Shown: positions 44,351 to 56,114 of the stretch, piece after piece
Layout: every line of letters starts with the position of its first letter
How positions within the stretch are numbered: position 1 is the first letter of the stretch
Assembly (NCBI RefSeq): GCF_024868665.1
Contig: NC_079896.1
Span: forward strand, 215,740-279,739
Direction: 5' to 3'
DNA from: Triplophysa rosa
Lineage: Eukaryota > Chordata > Actinopteri > Cypriniformes > Nemacheilidae
DNA: 64,000 bases
Notes under the pieces: generated by a model
What the model was told of the DNA's origin: nothing
Database searches by the model: none
What the model saw: only the letters and a program-made list of their open reading frames with translations
Made by a program: the position numbers and the translations under genes

Positions 44351-46799
44351 CCCGCCGCTGCGTGACCGGCGTGTTGTATGTATGTATGTATGTATGTATG
44401 TATGTTGATGGGAAAGAGTCTATGATTGTATGAGAGGTCAAATATTGCGCTGTTGTCTGGACATTGACATGTTCACGTGAGATGGAGAAAGATCCATAGT
44501 TGGTTACTTTCTTTCGCCTCGATTATTTAAAAACATTAGGTTGTTCTGTTGTGTTGGGTTTTATGTTTGGTAACGTCTGTGTTGTATTTTTAAGAGATGG
44601 TAAATGCAACCTATATATTTGTTTCTAGTCTTTTTTTGGGCCTTTGTGTTGCACTCCAAAATCAAAAGAGAAAAATATTTTCGTGTAAAGAGGAATTATT
44701 GGAGCAAAGAAGCATTTTGGGGGTTTTTCTCATTTATTCAGGACGATTAAGCTCATTTTTTCCCCAATTCTCTTTCCTGTAATGCATCCGGATGTTTATC
44801 TTTGAAATATTATTCTAATTCCCAACATCTCAGAAGGGTTTCATTGCTTTAATACAGTATTGTTTTACTGTATTACTGTAATGAAGTTTATTTTCATAAT
44901 ATAATTTCTTATTTAAGAGTGAAATGTGACCTGAAACATGTTTTAAAAGAGTGTAGTAAGATTTACCTCGTGAATTATGAAGCTGTCCAGGTGTGTTGAG
45001 GGCCCGATGCTTGTATATTCTATTATTTCAGAGGATTCTGTCAGAAGATGGCCGGCGATCAGGCAGCTATGTTTAAAAGCTTTTATTATAACGTGCATTA
45101 GTTGTTCCCGTCGCATTCGCCGGTTACGTCTTCATGATCTTCCCGTTCCTTTCTCTTCACCTCGAGAGTTCATGTCAGGTCTTTCTTCATAGCAGAATAT
45201 ATAAGTGGGAAAAAGGCCAGTCAATCTAGATTTCACTTCATTTACATTTTGTTTCTACAATATGTACAGAACACAAAAGCAAATGTGTTGTCTGTTAGAA
45301 TGTTGTACCTTAATTGCGTATGTTCCCTGTCCAGGTCTGTTGTACCTTATATTCGGTCACATCAGTTTCAGGTGTAGCGAGAGGAAAAAGTCCACTTTCT
45401 TGATAAATGAAATGAAAGAGAGAAAAAACGTTTAACTGGATCATAAAAGCGTTATTCCACATTGTTGTGGTTAGAATCTGGTTTTATTAAATGGATCAGC
45501 TTTGAAAAATGGTGTAAACTCAAAATTGTTTCTCCAGCGAGTCTACCTCTTATTCTGGGCGTGAGAGCAGCGATATCTGGAAAATGAGACAGAAAAGTGA
45601 ACTAAGAATTGCTTTCTATTGCCTTGACGTCATGGTTCTGTATGTGTGAAAAGTGCTTTTCTTTTGGTTTTGTACTCGCATCATAAAAATGTGTTTACAG
45701 GGGAACGACACACAATTTTTATCACTGGGCAGCGTTTTGAATGTACATTTTAAAAAAAGAACAGAGTTCTGGATGATTCATTGATTTATTGTGATTATTC
45801 ACACTACAGCGGTGGATATTTTCTTGCCATGATAAAACTCTTTCGTATATTCATATATTATCACTTTATGATACCCAATCACTTTCATCTGTATATATAT
45901 AACTATAGATTTGTGTTTTCACTGGACTACATTGTCAGGGTTTTATGTCAAGTTTAAAACCATTCCAGTGGTTTAACTCGTAAAATAACCCGGTTACAAA
46001 ATCCATTGATACTGTTTGTTTGAGAATTGGGCACTTGTTGGATTTGTTTGATCCTGGAGTGTTTTCTGTCACCAGCAAAACTGTAAATGTTGTACAAAAC
46101 ATGGGTATGAAGTTTGTTATTTTCTTAAACGGCTGTTTATTTGAAAAGAAGCAAGGCGTGTTTTTTCCATGGCTTTTTTTATTTAACATTTTGGTTCGAA
46201 ATGACTGTTTATGAACTGTAGAATTTATGAAATAGAAGTTGTTTTAAACTAAACCAAAGTGTTATTAAAAGAGGTGGAATTTATTGTATATCTTAACGTA
46301 GAATCGTGTACAATTGCATCAGTAATGCATAAGGTGTAACCAGCAAAACATCCATTTATTTCTACGTTTATTTTTATAATTCTCTTTCGTTCTTTGTTTT
46401 CTTACAAAAGTATGTTTGGGTTTTTATTTTGCATGACCTGATATTTTTCAATACAAAAAAAGAACCTATAGCCTATAAATTGTACAGATCTGTATTGTTT
46501 AATAACCTGTAAGCTTCGCCATATTGGGCTTTTAACCTCTTTGCATTTATCAGTCATGTTGATTGATATATATTTGGTTGCCTTTGCGTTTGTTGATTCA
46601 TTTGTTGTCTAAAATGCCATGAATGTCTCCCCTGTATCTTATTCTGATAAAGTCATAGATTGAGTGAATGTAAATAATGTCTGTGCTTATATTATTGTTT
46701 CTTCTCTCTGTATATTATCAGTGTTGTGGCATTTCTCTTCACCTGAAGTGGTATAAAGATTTTCCTCTAAACCAGAAAAGCTCTCAGTAAAATATTAAA
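44351..46799 (+). other. pcif1: pcif1 3' untranslated region
   Basis: About 2.4 kb of AT-rich sequence with no repeat element or coding frame of note. A (TATG)n microsatellite lies at 44377-44404. ATTAAA at 46794-46799 is a plausible end. The absence of transposons contrasts with flanking DNA and fits a long transcribed UTR. Confidence 0.5.
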
Positions 46800-46912
46800 A
46801 CCATGGACCATTTCTGGCATGTTCTTATTTATTTTTGTTTTGTCTTTTTTTCTTTACATTTCTTTAAATGATTAATATCACCAGTGCTAGGTTTTAAAGA
46901 GAGGCTGCAAAA

Positions 46913-47300
46913 AATTCAATTCAATTTTATTTATATAGCGCTTTTCACAATGTGCATTGTTCCAAAGCAGCTTTACAGGAGCAAATAAGAAAAACACAGA
47001 AAGGTAAAACACAGCACAGTGCATGGTGTTTATAGACCAAGCAAGATCATTATAATAAATAAATAATAAATAAATAAATGCAGTCTCCCGGTGAGCAAGC
47101 CAGCACTGCTGTGGCGAGGAACCCAAACTCCAATGCTGAATAATGGAGAAAAAAAAACCTCGGGAGAAACCAGGCTCAGCCGGGAGGGCCAGATCTCCTC
47201 TGACGTGTCATAGCTGCACTCAGTGACCCCGACCAAAGCCACCGAGCAACGTCCACGAAGAACAGGGAGAGCCCACGAGCCGCGACCCAGGAAGCCCCAC
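46913..47300. repeat. Teleost interspersed repeat, copy 2
   Basis: Same family and orientation as 13013-13381, starting with the CAATTTTATTTATATAGCGC end. It extends about 80-150 bp further right than copy 1, through GCAACGTCCACGAAGAACAG. Confidence 0.85.
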
Positions 47301-47748
47301 CCGCCGAAACCGTGCAGGTCCAACCCGGTCCCATTCCGCCATCAACAACAGACAACAGAGGAACAACCAGGGAAAAATAGTAATGGCATAAGTAACTTTA
47401 TTCCTCTGTTGTCCGACATCGACCACAAAACAAGACCAATCTTTTCTTTTCCTTTTTTTTCCTATTAATTTAATTTCCCTAATCTTTATTTAACAAGCCC
47501 CCCCCCCACTCCCCACAAACACCCACCCAGCAACCTCCAATCAAAGTCACTGAGTGCAGCTATAACTTCAAACTGCTGTCATGTGATGTAAGTTTAGCAT
47601 TAAATACCAAGTATTGTAAATTTAGCATTAATGTTAAACTGTGTAGTGCTGTGGAATATAGTCGACACGTGTGTTTAAGAACCTTCTTTAAATATATGAT
47701 GTATTCCCGTGACGAATCAATATCAAATCTGAATCCACCGACACAACA

Positions 47749-47818
47749 AAGATGGCCGCCCGACGAGTGCAAACGACTCTGAGCTGTAGCCACGCCCACC
47801 ACACGCTCGCGCATGCGT
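47749..47818 (+). promoter_or_regulatory. dnttip1: dnttip1 promoter motifs (YY1 and NRF1)
   Basis: AAGATGGCCGCC (47749-47760) is a strong YY1 site and GCGCATGCGT (47809-47818) an NRF1-like site, about 320-380 bp upstream of the start codon. A donor-like GTAAGA at 48020 and an acceptor-like GATAG before 48126 suggest a small 5'UTR intron. Confidence 0.55.
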
Positions 47819-48132
47819 GCCATCAACCACAGACCTTTATTTTGCAATTTACGACTGTTCTTTACGTCACTGCATTATTGTAATGTTGAGGAAGTGACTG
47901 ACAAGTCATCGAGCTCCGCAAATTTGCACAAATCGTGACTTCGCCTAGTTTTTTATTTGACAACATTACCGTATTAAAGATCGTACAGTCAAAGCAGCTG
48001 TTTTCCTCGCGTATTTATGGTAAGACGAGAAACATCTGGTCTGTTCTAGCTTTACTAGCTGACTGACTGAGTTGCTGTCACAGCACACTTATCGATCTGT
48101 TTTGCTAATAAGTCATTGATTGATAGTAGTTA

Positions 48133-51100
48133 ATGATGGGGGCTCAGAGAAGTGAGGGTCGCAGGGACTGGCTTCAGCAGGACTTCAGTGAGCAGCACAT
48201 ACAGACTGCGGTGAGTCAAACTCACTGCAATATTCACAAGAATGACAGAAACCCCACAACTCTATTGCATTGTGTTCAGAACAAGCAAGCAATATTAATT
48301 CCATTTCTCTAATGGGTTTGTAGTTATCATTTGCTTAAGTGAGGATTCTTATTCTGTCTTCACAGAAATATTGTTGTTGTCGCTTTAATAAAATCTAACA
48401 ATTCTATGCAATATAAAGATAGGGTTAAATATCGTTCAGCACATTACATAAATACTTACATAACTTTACTAAATGCCATTTTTTACATTTTTTTTAAAGA
48501 AATATTTTGATAAATAGTTTGGGGGTTATTGTGCTTGTCTTGAAAATAAAGGATGAATACAAGAATAATTTGGTTTGTGTATAATTTCCTGTACTTTTTC
48601 CCACTTGATTTTGGACTAAAATATCAAGCATGCATGACCAATTTTATGGCAAGATATTATAAATGCACTACTTTCACATTAATGCATTTGGCAGATGCTT
48701 TTATTAGATTTATTTTGGGCCTTTTTGCCTTTATTCAGGACTCAAACTCAGGTCGTCCCATGTGCAACCGCGTCACATGTCGGAGCACTAACTAACCACA
48801 AGACCATTGGCTCTGACATTTGGCAGATGCTTTTAACCCAAGAGTGACTTACAAAACATTTCCTCAGTATGTGTGTCTTCTGGGAATTAAACCCATGACC
48901 TTTGAACTGGTAAGACACCTGTGGTCTACTCTCATGTATGCTGGACACTTAGTCTAGTCCAATTCATTCACTGAAAACAAATGCGCATTTCACTTTTCTT
49001 TAAATAAATCAAACGTTGTAATTCTCTACAAAACTACACAATTGTCAAGCATACAAACCTTTAGCAAGGTTACGTAAAACACACAGAAGTGTGTGTTTGG
49101 GCTGGTTTAGTGAATGGGCTACTTTTTAAAAACTAAACATAATATAAAATGCTGTGAAAATGTTTTGTTTCCTAAATGTCAGAATCCCTGGAACATGATG
49201 ATCAAACACAGACAGGTACATCGCAGAGGCCGACGCTCACAAATGACTGTCAGGTAGGTCCACGTATGTTTATTTCAAGTTCATTCAGCCAAATTTATAC
49301 ATCAGTTTAAGAGTATAAACCATCTAAAATGGCTCAGTTAAGGCTTGTCCACACCGGAGACGTTTTTCAGTGTTCATACCCAAGCGATTTTCACTGGCGA
49401 CCAGCCGAGTGAACGTGCAAATTCACTCCCTGACATAGATGGCGCTGAAACACCCCGGCCAAGGTGGCGCTGCGCAACTTTATGCTTCTGACACTCGCTT
49501 GCCACACAGGAGAAGAATTCATCGTAGCTGCATCTGAATTCGCTCACTTGTTCACTCGTTCACTATTCCCTATGTAGCGAATGCTAAATAGTCCACTATA
49601 TGGGGTAGAAGTGAATGAAAAGGAGTGAACAATTTCGGACACTGACGTAATATATCCTGCGTCTCACAATACTTTCGCGGACATTCGTCATAACGCTTTT
49701 ATTACACCTGTGTGGCTTTATGGATTGTTTTGTAAAATGGTAAAGTTCATTTTTACATAATTTGTCACGTTTATTGTATTCGTTTTTAATAAAGAGACAA
49801 AAACAAATGTTTGCCACGTTTATTGACTATTACATTTAAAAAATTACTTAATATTTTAAAAATACAACACTGCTATATATAACATTCATTTAATCTCAAA
49901 AGTAGAAAATAACTGTCAACAAGAACAAACAAAAGTGTATAAATTCACATTCGTGGCATTAACGGTCACTCTCTTCCAGCTGATTCTAATCAGACGGTTG
50001 ATTCGCGTTGTATCATGGGAAATATGAGTGAGCGAGTGTACATCGAATGTACACTCAAAATCAGAATACATTGTGGGTAAAAAGTAGTGAACAAATGTAG
50101 GGAATGAGTTTTTTACTCAGAATTTGGACAACACTACAAAAAGTATGGGATTCCTTTTGTGCCAATAAAAATGAACGCAGTTTTTTTAAAGTTTTAAAAA
50201 ACGAACAAAAATATACAATGAGAAAGAAAAAAAAACCACTTTGATAATGAAAACAATAAACTCAATTCGAAGAATGTGACATGATTTTCAAATAAACTGC
50301 TATTTTTCTTAACAATTTTCTAAGTTTCGTTTTTGCAAATAATAGTTTTGAATTCGCTGCTAGATTTTTCATTTGCGCTTTTTGAGTTTTCGTTTACACT
50401 TCTCAATTTTTCGTTCGACTTTCTGGCACAAATCTCACGTGTAGGCGGGATTTATGGCCGCTTTACACTGATTGGCAAGTGAGTTTTTGATTGATAGCTC
50501 CCTGACAAGGAAGTCGATACTGAAGACAGTACAGTGCAACAAATCTTTTAGAGAACGATCTGCATACTGTTATCTTTATTGTTTGTACTTAAAACTACTT
50601 TCTTATTTAGTTAGTATATTAGTAATTGGTATTTGAAGTTGGTAAGTCATGCGCGGTGTGGATCCAAGCGTCCTCCTCATCATCATCGTCCTCCTCACCC
50701 TCAGGTAAATGAATGTAATTCAGATAATAAAGAAAATCACTAAAAGTTGTATTCCTGTACAGTAGCAATTATGTCTTTACTAAGCGTGTTCATTGTGTGC
50801 TTTATATATTTTTGTCAGGTATTATTTTATGGACTATTAAGATTATTTTCTTAAAAAGGAACGAACTTGCATTATAACACCCAATAAAGACACGTTACAG
50901 ATTATTGGGTTGTGAGAAATTAACGTGCTAAATGAAAACATTGCTGCATAGTTACTATACAGAGAAACTTTTAGCGATTTTATCATCTCGGTTACATAAA
51001 TGTACCTGAGGGTGACTTGTGTCCAGCTGAGGAGGAGGATGACGATGTCGCTCTTGCAAACAGTCTCCTTTTAAAGAATTAAGTCCACTTATAAGTCAAG

Positions 51101-54100
51101 TACTGTATCTTTCTTTTTAAACTCATGGTGAATGTACAGTATTATACCCCTTTCTTTACATTCACAGAAAGTACACCTCATAAAACACTACCAATACATT
51201 CAAATGACATTTATGTTTTTTAAACGCTTCAACAAAACAAATTCATAAGGGGACACAATTAGAGGCCTTCAGAATGTTTTATTCATTTAGTCTGCCTCTT
51301 GCAAACAACAATTTCATTATGTATTTACAACACCTACATAAAACAGGTTAAAGAAAAGCAGAAGAGAGACTTCTTAAAATATAAACAAACATTTAAATAT
51401 AGAAACAATATAAAATGCCACCACGATTATAATCTATAAATTAGAAATATGAACAGGAAGCGTAACACTTTATTTTATATCTCCTCAAAACTCACTAGGC
51501 ATCTCGTTTTCCTGATATCATTGATAAATTATAGACTGCAGTCTTGACGGCCTCTAAACCCACGTAAAGTTGCATGTGAATCTATCCTGTCTTTACTCGA
51601 CGTCGGCTTGTTGTTACGGCGTCATAGAGCCTGGAAGCGTGTCCTACTTTTAAGTGCGTGAAAGTTGGCAACCCTGCTAATATACTTACAAAATAAGAAA
51701 GTAATTTAAGTACAAACACTAAAACAATACAATACAGAAAACCGCAAACAGATTGCTCTCTAATCCGCTGCACTGTCTTCAGTATCGACTTCCTGGTCAG
51801 GGAGCTGTCAATCCAAATCTCACTAACCAATGAGAGTAAAGTGGCCATAAGTCCCGCCCACACGTGAGATTTGTGCCAGAAAGGCGAACGAAAAATTGAG
51901 AAGTGTAAACGAAAACTCGGAAAGCGCAAATGAAAAATCTAGCAGCGAATTCAAAACTATTATTTGCAAAAACGAAACTTAGAAAATTGTTGAGAAAAAT
52001 AGCAGTTTATTTGAAAATCATGTCACATTCTTGCAATTGAGTTTATTGTTTTCATTATCAAAGTGTTTTTTTTCTTTCTCATTGTATATTTTTGTTCGTT
52101 TTTTAAAAGTTTGCGTTCATTTTTATTGGCACACAAAAGGAATCCCATAAAAAAGGCGGACTCCCAATATAGTGCACTACATAGGAGATAGGGGCGAATT
52201 CACACACAGCTCAAGCTTCCTCTTCATCAATGTGTGCTCGGCAAGACCGTTTTGTGCTTGAGCACCACCAAGTGGTGTTTTACTGTAACTTCAGCAGCTC
52301 CAGGCACATGAACAAAAGCGCCAATCTCATTGGTTGGCCAGTTTTTAACTCGGCGCGTCAAACAAAAAAACGAACCTGAGGCGTTTAAAAACAAATGGCG
52401 CTCGTTACGCCTGGCGTTTTGCGCCTCGGTGTGCACACTTACATTTGAGCCCTTTGTTTAGTCACGAGGCGTTAAATGTTGACGCTAAACGTGTGTGATT
52501 ATCGTCCCGGTGTGGACAAGCCTTTAGAGTCAGCAGGTGGAATTCTGGTTCAGGATTCAATGCTTCACAACCCTAAATGTGCTGTTGCTGTTATTGGATG
52601 TAGTTATACAGATCCGGTCATTTCCATGGATCTCTTGCGGACGGTTCTTCAGCCCAGCTTCAATGAAGATATCCTTGCAGTGTTTAGAAAATATATGAAG
52701 GTGAGTTCGCCAAAACCTTGCTTTTGTGTTGTTCAATGGTTCTGATGATAACGTATTGACTAAACTGAGCTGTTTGTGTCAGTTTTTTGAGAAGGCCGCC
52801 AGTAACGTGAAAGAGAACGTCGGTGGAGACGTCCAGCCGGATCAGCTCATCAGAGACGTGTGCCGAAACTGCCTGGAACATGTAAAGCACAAAACAGATT
52901 TCCACAAAGAATTGTGCTGAAAACCACACACAAGTTAAACTCCATCTGTTAAAATCACCTGTTTCAGGCCAAACAACTTTTTCCTGAGACTGAGAAAACT
53001 GCTCCAAAACCTAGTTATGACCCCGCAGTAAAGGTACATTTTACCCCTAAATCTGAGATGCTTCTCCGCTGCGTAACAGACTGTATTACAGTTCTATTAT
53101 ATTTGAAGGATTTATTTTATTCCACAGCGTTCACGACAGCCAGACGACATCTCTGGACAGAGAGACAGCCCCATTCCGAAAAAGGTACACCAGTGACTCA
53201 CCAGTGACTCCCATGATGAAATCAACACAATAACATCAACGCAAACATTTAAAAATATGTACATTGTTGTTGTTTTTTGTCTATTTTTAGAGGAAAGGTC
53301 GTCCCCCTGGTCCAGTGACATCATACGATAGACCGGCCCAGTACAGCACGCCGTACGGTTTCATTTCCCCCTTTTTTTCGATCTGGTGTCTTGACAAATT
53401 TACAGTTCTAAGTTACGTTTTTAACATTTGAAATATTTTATTGGCAGAGCTAAACCTAAAACATCTGAACCAATAAAGCGAGAAGGTCCCAAGGTACTGG
53501 TTATATGCATTCATCTTTAAAAACGACACCGTTGTGGATAGTGAAATATTTGTTTGACAGTATTCGTTGAGTTTTCATGTGTATGCACTGATGTCTGTGT
53601 AGTGGAACCCGTCCAGGTTGAATGAGAGCAGCAAATTTGTTCTTGGATCCAGAGCTAATAAGTAAGTTTGCAGAACTTGATATTCAAGGCCCTTTCAAAA
53701 GTAAAATCTGTAACAAGGTTTTATGTATCAACAGGATGGTTTGGCATCTGTGTCTAATAAAAGCTGATTCTTGGTATCATTTCAGAGCTTTGGGAATGGG
53801 CGGCACAAGAGGAAGAATCTACATCAAACATGCAGAGCTCGTCAAGGTTTGTTTCAGGTGTTTTTCTGAGCTGTGTTTGTGCTGTATCTGTGTTCATGTG
53901 GAAATAGCACTGCTTTATGTTTGCGTTCCAGTACGCTGCTGACGCCCAGGACAAACACTGGCTTTCTGAGAGACAACACATGAGAGCAACAGGTGGAAAA
54001 ATGGTGAGAAAATCAAACGATAGTTCACCCAAAACATAGAAATTGTATCATCATTTACTCGCTGTTATGCCGTTCGCTTTGGAAACATTTGGCAGATATT

Positions 54101-54716
54101 TTTATTGAAAGCAGTTTATTATTCAGTCACTTTTATATCAGTATGTTTGTACCTTTGTGCTGCTAATGCAGTGCTCTATAAATTGAGCTACAGACAGAAA
54201 TTGTAAAAATTGAATCCATGAGAGTGTCTGGCAAATGCATACATGTAGGTCATGTATGATAAAATAAATAAAAGGATTAAAGCGTGTATAATCCGATTAA
54301 GGAAAGTACCTGTTTGCTTCAACAGTGGTTTAAAGGATTTAACGCTGTGAAATAGCATAAGTCACTCAATGATGTAAAATTTTCGGCGGTTTTATTTAAC
54401 CCAGGTTATGAGGGATTGTTCTGTTTATGTTTTCAGGCGTATCTGCTTATAGAAGAGGATATTCTGGATCTGGCCCGAAGTGAAGACTACAAGTAAATAA
54501 ACACGTTTCCTTAACCACAAACCACATCCAATTTACGATTTATAAATTAACCATTAGGATAAAGTGCACTGGTTCATAACGCTCTCATTTAATCATAGAG
54601 ACTGTCCTGACTTGAAGCTGGATGAACTGAAACCATTTTCAGTGCCCATATGGATGGTGGAGAAGATGCAGAAGGCCATGGAAGCGCAGAAATCTGAAAG
54701 TGATGCTGTTGTTTGA
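48133..54716 (+). CDS. dnttip1: Deoxynucleotidyltransferase terminal-interacting protein 1 (MiDAC subunit), 13 exons
   Basis: DNTTIP1 is the dimerising, DNA/nucleosome-binding subunit of the mitotic HDAC1/2 complex MiDAC. Exons: 48133-48210, 49183-49253, 52604-52700, 52783-52881, 52968-53033, 53128-53184, 53291-53340, 53448-53493, 53603-53661, 53786-53846, 53932-54003, 54437-54492 and 54599-54716; 309 residues (human 329). Exon 2 gives NPWNMMIKHRQVHRRGRRSQ. The dimerisation region follows (DPVISMDLLRTVLQPSFNED). An AT-hook-like NLS KKRKGRPPGP is at about 155-164. The C-terminal domain has FVLGSRANKALGMGGTRGRI and HMRATGGKMAYLLIEEDILD. Two tandem ATGs (48133, 48136) start it. Intron 2 (3.35 kb) holds a transposon nest. 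Confidence 0.96.
48675..48905 (-). repeat. tRNA-derived SINE remnants in dnttip1 intron 1
   Basis: Two inverted SINE tails (GCATTTGGCAGATGCTTTTA and CATTTGGCAGATGCTTTTA) with degenerate B-box-like sequence between them. Confidence 0.5.
49526..52211. mobile_element. Middle element of the nest
   Basis: The ends (AGCTGCATCTGAATTCGCTC and, inverted, AGCTGTGTGTGAATTCGCCC) are similar. Between them is repeat DNA with TAGTCCACTATATGG and TAGTGCACTACATAGG words. It is split by the inner element. Confidence 0.55.
50144..52149. mobile_element. Inner 2.0-kb element with about 480-bp inverted termini
   Basis: The left arm 50144-50630 and right arm about 51677-52149 are inverted copies, about 90% alike by eye. 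Shared blocks are TATGGGATTCCTTTTGTG, TTTCGTTTTTGCAAATAATA and AAATCTCACGTGT. The centre has a further weak inverted pair (about 50680-50705 and 51003-51050) and no transposase. Confidence 0.88.
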
Positions 54717-55500
54717 TGGTGACACCGTGAGGGAAGTTATTGGACCACAGACGTAGTGTTACCTGCTTAAGATAACTGAAACATTATATTGCTTGTATGT
54801 TTTAATATGCCGAATGCAACGGATAGAAGCAGGCATTACTGTAAAGCTGTTATGTTTCAAGCATTGTTATTCAGACCGTCTGGATTGTTTTTTCTTGGCC
54901 AAAACTGTGTGCTTTTCTCATTAATATACATTTTAAATGCTTGAATATCTGATGATTCATAGATGATGCTTGAATTCATTTTGGGTGCTGTGTTCTTTGG
55001 AAACTGTGTCCATGTGCTTTTAATGTTATTTCTGTTTTTTATCATATGAAACTCTGGAGCCAGAAGTACTTTTATTTTGCAAAGTAGGAATTGTATTGGT
55101 CATGGAAAAGGGAATTTATTTACTTATTTTAGTTTCATTTTAATTCTGTTTTCAATATATTTATGCTTTAAGAAATGACAAGTAGGCAACTTCTCTATGA
55201 ACTACACAAAGGGCAGCGCTATTTTTACCTTATAGTATCTTCTGTGATGTTAAATGTTTTTAAAAAATGACTTTTTTATGAAACGAAATACGTTTTTTTT
55301 ACATGGAATGATTTTTATAGCTTGTCAAAGAGGAGCGAAAGATGTTTTAAATGATTTTCATCGCTCTTACTGTCTATTATATCACTGAAAATGTAGAATT
55401 GCTTATCAATGGTTGTATATGTATTAACCATTAAACCCTTATTTTGTCAAGTCTGTAAAATTCAACTAGTTGAGCAGCTCGAAGACTTTTGCTTTGAAAC
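54717..55500 (+). other. dnttip1: dnttip1 3' region
   Basis: AT-rich untranslated sequence. ATTAAA at 55430-55435 is the best poly(A) candidate. No repeat or gene is seen. Confidence 0.45.
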
Positions 55501-55539
55501 TAGCAAACGGTTACGGACACACCCCTCTAGTTGAGCCAG

Positions 55540-55674
55540 CCAATCAAATCAAAGTACTTTACATCTGGCTTGGTTTCTTATTGGTTGCTGTGCATTACGT
55601 CGTTAGGATTCTCTTCTCTGATTGGCTAAACGGACGAGAGGGTGTTGGATTCTGTTTGGAAAGCGAAGTTTAAA
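55540..55674 (+). promoter_or_regulatory. ube2c: ube2c promoter: three CCAAT boxes and a CHR-like element
   Basis: CCAAT at 55540-55544 and inverted CCAAT (ATTGG) at 55580-55584 and 55621-55625 are spaced 40-41 bp apart. TTTAAA at 55669-55674 resembles a cell-cycle homology region. A first non-coding exon appears to end near 55749 at a GTAAAG donor. This layout fits NF-Y plus DREAM/MuvB control of G2/M genes, as known for UBE2C. Confidence 0.7.
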
Positions 55675-56114
55675 CAAGGGGGCGGGATATGATTTAAAAA
55701 TCCACAGGATTCGGTTAGTGTTGACTACTGCACTGAATACACTGCTGGTAAAGTATTATTTGATTTGAAATGTAAACTTTTAATTGCATATTTAAAGACA
55801 AATTAGTATTTTATCCAGTTTGTGCCACTTGACCGGATATTAGCGCATTTTCGACAGATTGAGTAGTTCTCTGTTTATTTGACCATTGCCTCACAAACAT
55901 CTCAATATGAGAAATCGATTACATGGAAATGTTTATTTGGAGTCGAAGTAAGACTTCAAATACGTGTTTGTTCATGTAACTTAATTCAATTCAGACTCAG
56001 GTTTCGCTTCAGGTGGACATGAATCATGTTGTAAATCAGGTTTGCGCACAATGGTGTATATTTTTACATTTGGTGTACAGTTCACATTTGTCACATCATC
56101 TTGGATCAGACGCG

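Larger units (their letters stand above)
49339..52525. mobile_element. Outer transposon of a three-level nest in dnttip1 intron 2
   Basis: The left end TAAGGCTTGTCCACACCGG and right end CCGGTGTGGACAAGCCTTTA are inverted repeats. The body holds GGCGTTTTGCGCCTC-type sequence. The element is interrupted by the middle element at about 49526-52211. The right end lies about 80 bp before the exon 3 acceptor. Confidence 0.8.

Noticed and set aside
52476..52745. An apparently continuous 89-codon frame suggesting that the transposon end became exonised in dnttip1
   Set aside because: Exon 2 ends in phase 2 and joins correctly at TGTAG|TTATACAG (52604), giving the conserved SYTDP-ISMDLL. The upstream part of the frame is intronic.
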